From NCBI GenBank assembly GCA_002499185.1, contig DAKN01000061.1, positions 1-13,487 of the forward strand: a stretch of 13,487 nucleotides of DNA, given 5' to 3'. Under the pieces are notes generated by a model, which was not told where the DNA came from, searched no databases, and saw only the letters and a program-made list of their open reading frames with translations. The translations under genes were made by a program, and so were the position numbers. The number at the start of each line of letters is the position of its first letter. Position 1 is the first letter of the stretch. Shown in pieces: positions 6,817-12,933 of the stretch. Source of the DNA: Candidatus Pacearchaeota archaeon UBA284 (GTDB lineage: Archaea; Nanobdellota; Nanobdellia; Pacearchaeales; UBA284).

Positions 6817-7490
6817 AAATCGCAATAATATATTCGGGAGGAAAAGATTCAAATATGGCATTGCTGCTAGCAAGGCGAGCAGGATATGAAATAAAATGCC
6901 TTATCAATATTAAACCAGAAAATAAATACAGTTATATGTTTCATTATCCAAATGCTGATTTGACCAATTTGCAGGCAAAAGCACTAAATATCCCATTAAT
7001 TCAAGTTAAAACGAAGGGCGAGAAAGAGAAAGAACTTGAAGATTTGAAAAAAGCAATCAATGAAGCAATAAAAAAATACAAAATTGAAGCAATTGCAATC
7101 GGAGGAATAAAATCTTCTTATCAAGGGACAAGATTCGAGAAAATTGCTAAAGAATTAAATTTGGGTGTTTTCTGCCCGCTTTGGCAAAAAGATGAGATAG
7201 ATATTTTAAAAGAATTAAAAAAAGAAAAATTCAAAACAATTTTTGTAAATATTGCAGCAGATAAATTAAATAAATCTTTTCTTAATAAAGAAATAACAGA
7301 TTATATTGGCTTTTTTGAAAAAAACAGGAATATCTTAAATCCTGCAGGCGAAGGCGGGGAATATGAAAGTCTTGTTTTAGATATGCCCCTTTTCGAGAAA
7401 GAAATAAAAATTTTAGATTATGAAATAAAAGAATTGGGCGAGAATGAGGCAGAACTCATAATAAAAAAAGCAGGGCTTGTTAACAAATAG
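6813..7490 (+). CDS. dph6: Diphthine--ammonia ligase, Dph6 family
   Basis: Catalyses the last step of diphthamide synthesis on elongation factor 2, the ATP-dependent amidation of diphthine. The 225-residue protein begins with the PP-loop SGGKDS at 8-13 of the N-type ATP pyrophosphatase fold. It then shows the family's GGIKSSYQ at 97-104, a PLW motif at 122-124, and the C-terminal signature NPAGEGGEYES at 176-186 followed by LVLDMPLF. The length equals the archaeal single-domain form, without the Rid-like extension found in eukaryotes. The start codon overlaps the stop of the AlkD-like gene (ATGA), showing tight coupling in the elp3 operon. Dph1-Dph2 and Dph5 homologues are not in this window. 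Identification is firm; the reaction is known from the family. Confidence 0.93.
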   Translation: MKIAIIYSGGKDSNMALLLARRAGYEIKCLINIKPENKYSYMFHYPNADLTNLQAKALNIPLIQVKTKGEKEKELEDLKKAINEAIKKYKIEAIAIGGIKSSYQGTRFEKIAKELNLGVFCPLWQKDEIDILKELKKEKFKTIFVNIAADKLNKSFLNKEITDYIGFFEKNRNILNPAGEGGEYESLVLDMPLFEKEIKILDYEIKELGENEAELIIKKAGLVNK

Positions 7491-7504
7491 AATTTTTTCC
7501 AAAC

Positions 7505-7513
7505 TTTTATAAA
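7505..7513 (+). promoter_or_regulatory. TATA-like box of the 146-residue orphan gene
   Basis: TTTTATAAA is centred 30 bases before the ATG at 7539, in the 48-base spacer after dph6. No Shine-Dalgarno sequence precedes the ATG, so a leaderless or very short-leader transcript is likely and the gene need not belong to the elp3 operon. Confidence 0.5.
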
Positions 7514-7538
7514 CTCTTAATCTAATTCTAAAACTAAA

Positions 7539-7979
7539 ATGGCAAGGGATTTACCTATTTTAATTGGAATTCCGAATTCAATACGGGATTTTCATAAAAC
7601 AATTGATGATGTAGTAAGAATAATTAGAGTAAGACATCCAAGAAATAAGAAGGTTATGCTAGAAATTCCCTGTTATCCTGTTCCAGATAAATATATGCTA
7701 AAAGATAATGGTTTTTATCTTGTATTTGAAGGAATTGCACATTACTTAAATGGAATCGGAGCACAAATTGTTTTTGGAGATTCTAAGGAATTAATAAAAA
7801 ATTCCCAGGTAAGTAAAGATGATTTTAATGAATGGAAGCAAATTGAAATAAAAAGAGCAGAACATCTTTTAAATGAATCAGAAAAAGAAAAACCAAGAAT
7901 AATTATAGTAAGCAATACCGCTTCAAGTTATTTAAAAAGAAGACTAAAATGCCAATATTATCCCCTTAGCTCAATCTAA
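7539..7979 (+). CDS. Orphan alpha/beta protein of unknown function
   Basis: A 146-residue soluble protein that I do not recognise with confidence. It alternates strands and helices: DLPILIGIPNS at 4-14, a helix through DDVVRIIRVRHP, strand KKVMLEIP, a helix with EGIAHYLNGIG, strand AQIVFGDS, a helix with KRAEHLL and strand RIIIVSNTASSYLKRRL. This order, with a first strand ending in LIG, a 'vmlEip' strand, a 'GaqivfgD' strand and a late hydrophobic strand, loosely recalls the TraB/PrgY layout. The characteristic GxxH motifs are not present, so this is only a suggestion. It has its own promoter after dph6. Its stop lies one base from the end of the Nudix gene on the other strand, so transcription converges there. 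Confidence 0.7.
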   Translation: MARDLPILIGIPNSIRDFHKTIDDVVRIIRVRHPRNKKVMLEIPCYPVPDKYMLKDNGFYLVFEGIAHYLNGIGAQIVFGDSKELIKNSQVSKDDFNEWKQIEIKRAEHLLNESEKEKPRIIIVSNTASSYLKRRLKCQYYPLSSI

Positions 7980-7980
7980 T

Positions 7981-8367
7981 TTATTTTTTACATAAAAGAT
8001 ATTTCACATTTGGAGCCACATTATATTTTTTGATATCTTTAATATCCATCCAAATTACTTCTTGAATATTTTTTCCTTTCTTTATCTTTTGTTTAGGTTT
8101 TATTTTTGCAAGATAATGAATTAGTATTACTGGAATATTTTCTCCTGTTCCAGGTTTTTTCCATAACAACATTGTTTTTAATGGCATTATTATGTCTATA
8201 TTAACACCAATTTCTTCTTTTGTTTCTCTTAAACAGGTTTGTTCCAAATCTTGGCCCTCTTCAACTCTTCCGCCAGGAAATTTGTAAAAATCATCCTTTT
8301 TATCTTTAATCAATAGAATTTTCTTATTTTTTAAGATTACAGGACCGGATGCAATTACATAGTTCAT
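7981..8367 (-). CDS. Nudix hydrolase
   Basis: A 128-residue enzyme of the Nudix family, hydrolysing a nucleoside diphosphate linked to another group; the substrate cannot be read from sequence. The Nudix box runs from G33 to G54 (GRVEEG...RETKEEIG). R47, E48, E51 and E52, which form the metal-binding REUXEE core, are all present, but the first glutamate of the GX5E part is Q39. That position usually forms a structural salt bridge, so activity may well be kept. YKFPGGR just before the box is typical. The gene begins 19 bases after the stop of the metallophosphoesterase on the same strand and may be co-transcribed, although AT-rich sequence at the end of that gene could also hold a promoter. 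It converges with the 146-residue orphan gene with a one-base gap. Confidence 0.93.
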   Translation of the reverse strand: MNYVIASGPVILKNKKILLIKDKKDDFYKFPGGRVEEGQDLEQTCLRETKEEIGVNIDIIMPLKTMLLWKKPGTGENIPVILIHYLAKIKPKQKIKKGKNIQEVIWMDIKDIKKYNVAPNVKYLLCKK

Positions 8368-8386
8368 TGTGTTTTTTATTATTAAA

Positions 8387-9049
8387 TTAAATCTCTATTA
8401 TTTTTCCCTTTTTTCCAACATTTATGACTTTTGTTTTTCCGACTTTTTCTTCAATACCTTCTGCTTCGTGAACATGACTGCAAATTGCTATATCTGGTTG
8501 GAATTTTTTTATAGCTTTTTCAACTCCTTCGCTTCCAGGAAAAAAATGAGTAAGTTTGGCCATTAAGGTATTTTCTGGATGAACATGTGTAACCATTATC
8601 TTTTTCTTCACATTTTTTATTTCTTCAAACCCTTTTTTCAGATTATCATAAATTTCTTTTTCACTTAGCTGAAACATCCCGATATTACATCCGCCAGAGG
8701 CAAATATACCCACATTTTTCTTTTTTAATCCAATGCCGTGGATATTTTTTACATAAGGGTGATAAGCCTTTTCCAAGAAATTCGCTGTTGCAAGAGTTTC
8801 GTGATTTCCGGGTATTATTAGAACTTCAATTTTATGTTTTGCAAATGGTCCAACAAGATTGTCTAAACTTGATTCACCAAAAGTTATATCTCCGCTCATA
8901 ATAACCAAGTCAACTTTTTCTTTTGCTGCTCTTTCAGCCAATTTTGAAGCTTGTCTAGAATCACCATGCAAATCACCTATAGCAAATATTTTCAAATGAT
9001 TTTCTTTTCCCCCCTTGTGCTTTTTGTTGGTTTTTTCTTTAATTTTCAT
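8387..9049 (-). CDS. Calcineurin-like metallophosphoesterase
   Basis: A 220-residue cytoplasmic metal-dependent phosphoesterase. All five family motifs are present: GDLHGD at 25-30, SGDIT at 52-56, PGNHE at 80-84, THVHPE at 154-159, and SHVHE at 191-195 in place of the common GHxH. These supply D26, H28, D54, N82, H83, H155, H192 and H194. The size and compact layout match archaeal single-domain phosphodiesterases of this family; the true substrate is unknown. The first 19 residues are lysine-rich and precede the first strand. The ATG at 9049 is preferred because a TATA-like box lies about 23 bases upstream and no better start is visible closer to the domain. It is followed by the Nudix gene on the same strand. 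Confidence 0.93.
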   Translation of the reverse strand: MKIKEKTNKKHKGGKENHLKIFAIGDLHGDSRQASKLAERAAKEKVDLVIMSGDITFGESSLDNLVGPFAKHKIEVLIIPGNHETLATANFLEKAYHPYVKNIHGIGLKKKNVGIFASGGCNIGMFQLSEKEIYDNLKKGFEEIKNVKKKIMVTHVHPENTLMAKLTHFFPGSEGVEKAIKKFQPDIAICSHVHEAEGIEEKVGKTKVINVGKKGKIIEI

Positions 9050-9067
9050 ATTTCCAAGAAATCAGAG

Positions 9068-9075
9068 ATATATAA
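9068..9075 (-). promoter_or_regulatory. TATA-like box of the metallophosphoesterase gene
   Basis: On the minus strand TTTATATA is centred about 22-23 bases before the ATG at 9049, with no Shine-Dalgarno sequence, which suggests a leaderless mRNA. Confidence 0.45.
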
Positions 9076-9101
9076 AAAACTATTGTTTAATTTTTTAATA
9101 T

Positions 9102-9137
9102 AAAAAAAGAAAAAAAAGAAAAAATAAAAAAGAAAAT
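9102..9137 (-). terminator. U-tract terminator of the SerRS/membrane-protein unit
   Basis: Just beyond the TAA at 9144-9146 the minus strand reads as a run of T interrupted by single C, A or G over about 36 bases. Archaeal RNA polymerase terminates at such U-rich tracts without needing a hairpin. It separates the unit from the downstream metallophosphoesterase promoter. Confidence 0.6.
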
Positions 9138-9143
9138 TTAGGT

Positions 9144-9557
9144 TTATTTGAAAAGTTTAATAACGTTCTTGTTAAATGCAAGTAGATATAAAATTCCACC
9201 GTTAATTATTAGATTAACAATTCCCCAAGGAAAGGTCGTTATACCTGAAACTATTCCAAGCACTGCAAAAACGATTTCTACAATTCTTGCCCAGTTTTTA
9301 TGTTTCCAAAGATTCAAGGCAACTATAAATGCAAATATACTTAATGCAATTGCCAATATTCCCGAAATAACGAATACTGCTGTAAGAACTGCTGCCCCAC
9401 CAATAGATTCTAAGGATTGATCAAAAGTAGGCATTAAAGAAGTTATAAACGTTCCGCCAAATAACATCATCAATCCTCCGATAAGCCCAAGTGCGGCTCC
9501 AATAAAGCCCATGATGGCAATTATCTTTACCCACAATTCTGCTGTAGATTTGTCCAT
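9144..9557 (-). CDS. Small four-segment membrane protein, paralogue A
   Basis: Encodes 137 residues from the chosen start. Counting from an upstream in-frame ATG at 9569 (141 residues), hydrophobic segments lie at about 14-38, 58-88, 96-112 and 115-131. The signature KNWAR (91-95) sits between the second and third segments, and ILYLLAFNK near the C-terminus. It is clearly related to the protein encoded 30 bases upstream. The start at 9557 is preferred because GGAGGT (9567-9562) overlaps the upstream ATG and sits four bases before the downstream one. Proteins with an NWAR loop between hydrophobic helices are common small membrane proteins of unknown function, and I do not assign a role. It is the last gene of the SerRS unit and is followed by a U-tract. 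Confidence 0.85.
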   Translation of the reverse strand: MDKSTAELWVKIIAIMGFIGAALGLIGGLMMLFGGTFITSLMPTFDQSLESIGGAAVLTAVFVISGILAIALSIFAFIVALNLWKHKNWARIVEIVFAVLGIVSGITTFPWGIVNLIINGGILYLLAFNKNVIKLFK

Positions 9558-9561
9558 TTTT

Positions 9562-9567
9562 ACCTCC
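9562..9567 (-). promoter_or_regulatory. Shine-Dalgarno site GGAGGT choosing the start at 9557
   Basis: On the minus strand the sequence reads ATGGAGGTAAAAATG. The full GGAGGT overlaps the first ATG (9569) and is correctly placed, four A residues away, for the second ATG at 9557, so initiation at 9557 is favoured. Confidence 0.7.
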
Positions 9568-9599
9568 ATTGTTATATTTAATAAAAAATTAATATGAAA

Positions 9600-10034
9600 T
9601 TATTTCTTTTTGATTTTCTTTTGCTTTAGTTTCGTGGTTTTTGAATTAAATAATCTTTTTATTGTTTTATTAAATCCTAAGAAATATAAAATAAAAGTAT
9701 TAGTTATTATCTGCATTATTCCAGGAATAATCATTTTAAGTGAAAAAAAGATCCCCCCAATTACCCCAAACAAAGAAAGAATTATGATCATCTTTCTTGC
9801 CCAATTTTTGAAATAAAAAAGTTTTAAATAAACCACAAACAATAATGCAAAAAACATTAAAAAAATTACACCCATTTCTTGTTTAATTAACTCTATTTCA
9901 GGATATAAGAAAATCATTCCTGGAATCAATATATTAAATGCTAAAATAATTCCTAAAATAAAATTTAGAACACAAGTAAACATTCCGAAAACAGAGATAA
10001 TCCTTACAAGTATTTTTAAAATTTTGTCTTTCAT
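9600..10034 (-). CDS. Small four-segment membrane protein, paralogue B
   Basis: A 144-residue integral membrane protein of unknown function. Hydrophobic segments lie at about 7-35, 55-75, 82-99 and 102-120. FKNWAR (75-80) precedes the third segment, and ILYFLGFNKTIKRLF (115-129) ends the membrane part. The NWAR loop, the G-x-x-x-GI pattern after it and the ILYxLxFNK end match paralogue A in the same order, showing a tandem duplication followed by divergence. A lysine-rich tail (131-144) probably faces the cytoplasm. The start codon overlaps the SerRS stop in ATGA, so translation is coupled to serS. No catalytic motif is visible. Confidence 0.85.
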   Translation of the reverse strand: MKDKILKILVRIISVFGMFTCVLNFILGIILAFNILIPGMIFLYPEIELIKQEMGVIFLMFFALLFVVYLKLFYFKNWARKMIIILSLFGVIGGIFFSLKMIIPGIMQIITNTFILYFLGFNKTIKRLFNSKTTKLKQKKIKKK

Positions 10035-11365
10035 TTCTTTTTCTTAGTTTTTTTCAAAATTTTTTTTATTTTTGCCCTTGGTTTCTGTACAAGGGGTTTT
10101 ATAATTTTAAAATTAGTATATTTTTGCAAAACAGCCGGAATTTTTATTGAACCATCTTTTTGTTGATAATTTTCAAGAATAGCAACCATTGTTCTTGATG
10201 TTGCAAGCCCAGTATTATTCAGGGTATGCACAATTTGTTTTTCTTGATTATTTCTTATAACTCTAATATTTAATTTCCTTGCCTGATAATCTGTGCAATT
10301 GCTTAAAGAACCAAGTTCACCATAATCTTTTGTTGTTGGACGCCAGACTTCAAAATCTGCACTTCGATATTTCCAGCTTGCCAAGTCTCCAGAACAAATT
10401 TCAATCCACCTATATGGTAATCCAAGTGCTTTTAATAAGTCATCCGAATTTTTGAATAATTCATCATACATTTTTTCAGAATCATCGGGTTTGCAGAAAA
10501 TAAACTGTTCTATTTTATTAAATTGATGTGTTCTCCATAGCCCTTTTTCATTAATTCCATGAGCTCCAACTTCTTTTCTGAAACACATAGAATAAGAAAA
10601 ATATTTTTTTGGAAGTTCTGATTCATTAAAAATTTCATTAGAATGCATTGCTAGTATTGATTGTTCAGAAGTTCCAATTAAGTTAAGATCCTCTCCTTTT
10701 ATGGAATAAACAGATTGTTCAAAATTATTTTTATCTATTGAAGCGTATATTGCTTTTTCATTCAGCATTAATGGTGTTTCAATATACTCATAACCTTTTT
10801 TTAACATAAAGTCTATGGTAAATCTTATAAGCGCCTGATTTAATAAAGCCAATTCTTTTTTTATATAATAAAATCCATTTCCAGAAACCCTCGCAGATGC
10901 TTCAAAATCAGCGATGCCTAATTTTTCTGAAAGTTCAACATGATTTTTTACAGGGAAATTAAATTTTATTGGTTTTCCGACAATTTTAATTACTTTATTT
11001 TGGGAAACGTCTTTTCCAATAGGAACAGATTTATGCATTAAATTTGGAATTTTCAAAAGTATATCTTTGGTATTTTTTTCTAAGATAGCATATTCTTCTT
11101 CTAATCTTTTTATTTTTTCAGGTAATTCTTTTGCTTCTTTTATTTTTTGCTGAAATAATTGGTTATTTCCTGATTTTTTAGCTTCATTTATTGCTTCAGA
11201 AACTTTATTTCTTGAATGCCTTAAGTTATCTAGGTTTAGTTGCAATTCTCTTAATTTTTTGTCCTTGTCAAGAAATTCTTTTATAATGGAATCAGAGCCA
11301 AGCCTCTTTTTTGTATTTTCTTTTACAATAGCAGTTTTTTCTCTTATGAATTTTGGATCTAACAT
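10031..11365 (-). CDS. serS: Seryl-tRNA synthetase, common (bacterial/eukaryotic) type
   Basis: Attaches serine to tRNA-Ser. The 444-residue protein has an N-terminal coiled-coil arm at about 30-105, which contacts the long variable arm of tRNA-Ser, then a class II core. The serine/ATP site includes GTSE at 231-234. Motif 2 spans CFRKEVGAHG at 261-270 through GLWRTHQFNKIEQF at 275-288. Further along are SGDLASWKYRSADFEVW at 325-341 and SLSNCTDYQARK at 353-364, and motif 3 is GLATSRTMVAILENYQ at 386-401. It is the ordinary SerRS, not the rare methanogen type. The last 16 residues form a lysine-rich tail beyond the usual end. A TATA-like box lies about 29 bases before the ATG, inside the 3' end of the preceding pilin-like gene. 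Membrane paralogue B overlaps its stop. Confidence 0.96.
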   Translation of the reverse strand: MLDPKFIREKTAIVKENTKKRLGSDSIIKEFLDKDKKLRELQLNLDNLRHSRNKVSEAINEAKKSGNNQLFQQKIKEAKELPEKIKRLEEEYAILEKNTKDILLKIPNLMHKSVPIGKDVSQNKVIKIVGKPIKFNFPVKNHVELSEKLGIADFEASARVSGNGFYYIKKELALLNQALIRFTIDFMLKKGYEYIETPLMLNEKAIYASIDKNNFEQSVYSIKGEDLNLIGTSEQSILAMHSNEIFNESELPKKYFSYSMCFRKEVGAHGINEKGLWRTHQFNKIEQFIFCKPDDSEKMYDELFKNSDDLLKALGLPYRWIEICSGDLASWKYRSADFEVWRPTTKDYGELGSLSNCTDYQARKLNIRVIRNNQEKQIVHTLNNTGLATSRTMVAILENYQQKDGSIKIPAVLQKYTNFKIIKPLVQKPRAKIKKILKKTKKKK

Positions 11366-11382
11366 TTTATTTAATAAAAGAT

Positions 11383-11901
11383 TTATTGCTTATAAAAATT
11401 TATGTGTGTTCCATTGTTTTTAATGAATACTGAATAAGGAAAAGGGCTTGGGCTTAACTGGGATATTTCTGAATAAATCTCCTTTCCAGATATATCTATT
11501 TTTAATGTAATGTAGAGATCGTATTTGCCCGATTCCTGCGCACTTTTTTTTGTTAATATTGCTAAATTTCCACTCGTTATTTCGGAATCAATCTCGCTAT
11601 ATTTTAAATTTGTTTGTTTTAATATAAAAGTTACATTATTCATACCATTTCTGGTATTAAAAAATAAATCTCCATTTGAAATTTTTACCTCTCTTTTTAA
11701 TTGCGTGCCCGTAGATTGGCTTGCTAATTTTACAGCATTGTCAAGATCATTTAACATAATTATGCTTTGCTCGACTATTGCTCTGTCTCGAGCTTCATCT
11801 ATTTTAGGTTTCACAACAGAAAAAACAACCGAAAGAATTGTTAAGCTGATAAGTACATATAATACTGTAGAAACCCAGATAGCACCTTTTTTCATTTTCA
11901 T
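11383..11901 (-). CDS. Pilin-like surface protein with class III signal peptide, cysteine-free
   Basis: A 172-residue protein with a short basic leader MKMKKG, followed directly by a hydrophobic helix (about 7-30). This is the arrangement cut by archaeal prepilin peptidase, here probably after G6. A charged helical stretch (31-60) continues from the membrane helix as in type IV pilins. A beta-rich domain follows, with two N-glycosylation-type sequons (NVT at 89-91, NGT at 163-165). Unlike the three pilin-like proteins upstream it has no cysteine and lacks the IEP/ISE sequence after the cleavage site, so it belongs to a different pilin-like group. The second ATG (11895) is a possible start, because the nearest TATA-like sequence (11912-11919) is rather close to the first. 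A minor pilin or adhesin is possible; the role is unknown. Confidence 0.82.
   Translation of the reverse strand: MKMKKGAIWVSTVLYVLISLTILSVVFSVVKPKIDEARDRAIVEQSIIMLNDLDNAVKLASQSTGTQLKREVKISNGDLFFNTRNGMNNVTFILKQTNLKYSEIDSEITSGNLAILTKKSAQESGKYDLYITLKIDISGKEIYSEISQLSPSPFPYSVFIKNNGTHINFYKQ
11389..11398 (-). promoter_or_regulatory. TATA-like box of serS
   Basis: On the minus strand TTTTTATAAG is centred about 29 bases before the serS ATG at 11365. It lies within the last codons of the upstream pilin-like gene. No Shine-Dalgarno sequence is seen at serS. Confidence 0.45.
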
Positions 11902-11925
11902 ATTAAGAGCATTATAAATAAAAAC

Positions 11926-11959
11926 AATAAAACGCTTTTTCTTTTTTGAGCGTTTTATT
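11926..11959 (-). terminator. Hairpin with U-rich tail after the 146-residue pilin gene
   Basis: A perfect 11-base inverted repeat: AATAAAACGCT at 11926-11936 and AGCGTTTTATT at 11949-11959, with a 12-base loop. In the minus-strand transcript it starts at the stop codon of the 146-residue pilin gene and is followed by a U-rich stretch (GTTTTTATTTATAA). It probably ends or stabilises that mRNA. Confidence 0.6.
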
Positions 11960-12399
11960 TATGCACAAGCCGGAATTGCTTTTTCTTGGCTATAGTCACA
12001 GGAAATCTCTGTTGTTCCACTTTTTACAGTTGCAGCAATCTTGGCGCTTGTAGGAGTTCCAATTACCGGAACAGAATACACATTTTCTTCAAGCTGTTTA
12101 GGTACATCTATTTTCGAATCCGTTTTTGTACCTGTTGCATTGCTTATTCCAATTGTTATCTTTGTTATATCAACACTATCTGCTCCTCTTGCTATTCTTA
12201 TTGAGACCCTTGAATCAGAGACATTATAACAAAGCTCTTTTATCTCAAGTTTTGTGCTATAGCACATATCTGTTGTTTTGATTTGCGTTTGCAACCATGG
12301 AACAACAAAAGAGACAACCAAGGCAACTAAAGCAATTGTTATTACAATTAATAACACTGTTGCAACCACCGGTTCTATTCCTCTTTTGTTTATTTTCAT
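11959..12399 (-). CDS. Archaeal type IV pilin-like protein (four cysteines)
   Basis: A 146-residue secreted or membrane-anchored pilin-like subunit. The leader MKINKRG is followed by IEPVVATVLLIVITIALV, matching the class III signal of archaeal pilins, with cleavage expected after G7. The hydrophobic helix (8-33) would anchor it or form the filament core. The outer domain is beta-rich with two sequons (NVS, NAT) and cysteines at 46, 57, 134 and 145. Counted from the expected mature end these are 39, 50, 127 and 138, almost the spacing seen in the third pilin-like protein upstream. A TATA-like box 26 bases before the ATG and a hairpin after the stop suggest its own transcript. Archaellin is less likely without neighbouring archaellum genes. 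Confidence 0.88.
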   Translation of the reverse strand: MKINKRGIEPVVATVLLIVITIALVALVVSFVVPWLQTQIKTTDMCYSTKLEIKELCYNVSDSRVSIRIARGADSVDITKITIGISNATGTKTDSKIDVPKQLEENVYSVPVIGTPTSAKIAATVKSGTTEISCDYSQEKAIPACA

Positions 12400-12420
12400 T
12401 TTGTTAAATTAAATTTATTT

Positions 12421-12430
12421 AGTATAATTT
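12421..12430 (-). promoter_or_regulatory. TATA-like box of the 146-residue pilin gene
   Basis: On the minus strand AAATTATACT is centred 26 bases before the ATG at 12399, in the 47-base spacer between two pilin-like genes. No Shine-Dalgarno sequence is present. Confidence 0.4.
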
Positions 12431-12446
12431 AGTATGAATCTATTTA

Positions 12447-12896
12447 TTAACATCCATAAAATTTAGCATATTTATCACATGCTTGTTCTTTTTCTTTTCC
12501 TGATTTAGTGCTTCCAAGCAAAAATGGAAGAAATTTAAGTTTTTCACAACCCCCGCTTTTAGTTACAGATGTTATAATATCAGAAGATGCAAGCAAATCT
12601 TCATCTATAGAGCCAATTTTTTTTGTTCCACTAGAGTTTACTTCATAAATTTCAATTCTATGTATTGGAACGCTTCCTGTATTAGCTATTTGTATGTTAT
12701 TTCCAGAAATATAAACTGAAAAATCTACTTGGCTACATGCAGTTTCAATAGGGGCATTAAATTTCAATAATGCTTCTTGCTGGAAGCCTCGTATCCATAA
12801 ATATACTAGAAAGAATAAAACAATTGCAACCACCACTAATAATATTGTTGCAATTACCGGCTCTATTGCTTTTTTATTAAACCTCGTTTTTATCAT
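12447..12896 (-). CDS. Archaeal type IV pilin-like protein (four cysteines, NTG motif)
   Basis: A 149-residue pilin-like protein. The basic leader MIKTRFNKKA precedes IEPVIATILLVVVAIVL, so cleavage is expected after A10, with a membrane helix at about 11-34. The outer domain has the NIQIANTGSVPIHRIEIYEV region (67-86), the 'strand-NtG-strand' pattern of archaeal pilin and archaellin-like beta domains, and one sequon (NSS). Cysteines at 54, 117, 140 and 149 resemble the neighbours' pattern except that the second is displaced; the last residue of the protein is a cysteine. A TATA-like box lies 28 bases before the ATG. Likely a subunit of a pilus or surface filament together with its neighbours. 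Confidence 0.88.
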   Translation of the reverse strand: MIKTRFNKKAIEPVIATILLVVVAIVLFFLVYLWIRGFQQEALLKFNAPIETACSQVDFSVYISGNNIQIANTGSVPIHRIEIYEVNSSGTKKIGSIDEDLLASSDIITSVTKSGGCEKLKFLPFLLGSTKSGKEKEQACDKYAKFYGC

Positions 12897-12920
12897 TATA
12901 ATCTTTATATTTGGTTTTGA

Positions 12921-12928
12921 TTTAAATA
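12921..12928 (-). promoter_or_regulatory. TATA-like box of the 149-residue pilin gene
   Basis: The self-complementary core TTTAAA, read on the minus strand as TATTTAAA, is centred 28 bases before the ATG at 12896, within the 37-base spacer after the preceding pilin-like gene. Confidence 0.45.
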
Positions 12929-12933
12929 TCTTA

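Noticed and set aside
6323..6907. Minus-strand open frames opposite the AlkD-like and Dph6 genes
   Set aside because: They are rich in Phe, Leu and Ser from reading A-rich coding sequence backwards and lie over two well-conserved families.
9101..9140. A-rich plus-strand tract as a simple repeat or replication element
   Set aside because: It sits directly after the stop of a minus-strand gene, where it reads as a U-tract; a terminator explains it better, and there is no unit repeat.
11986..12229. Plus-strand open frames opposite the 146-residue pilin gene
   Set aside because: They are shadows of a clear pilin gene on the minus strand; their products have no coherent domain and no promoter or ribosome binding site.
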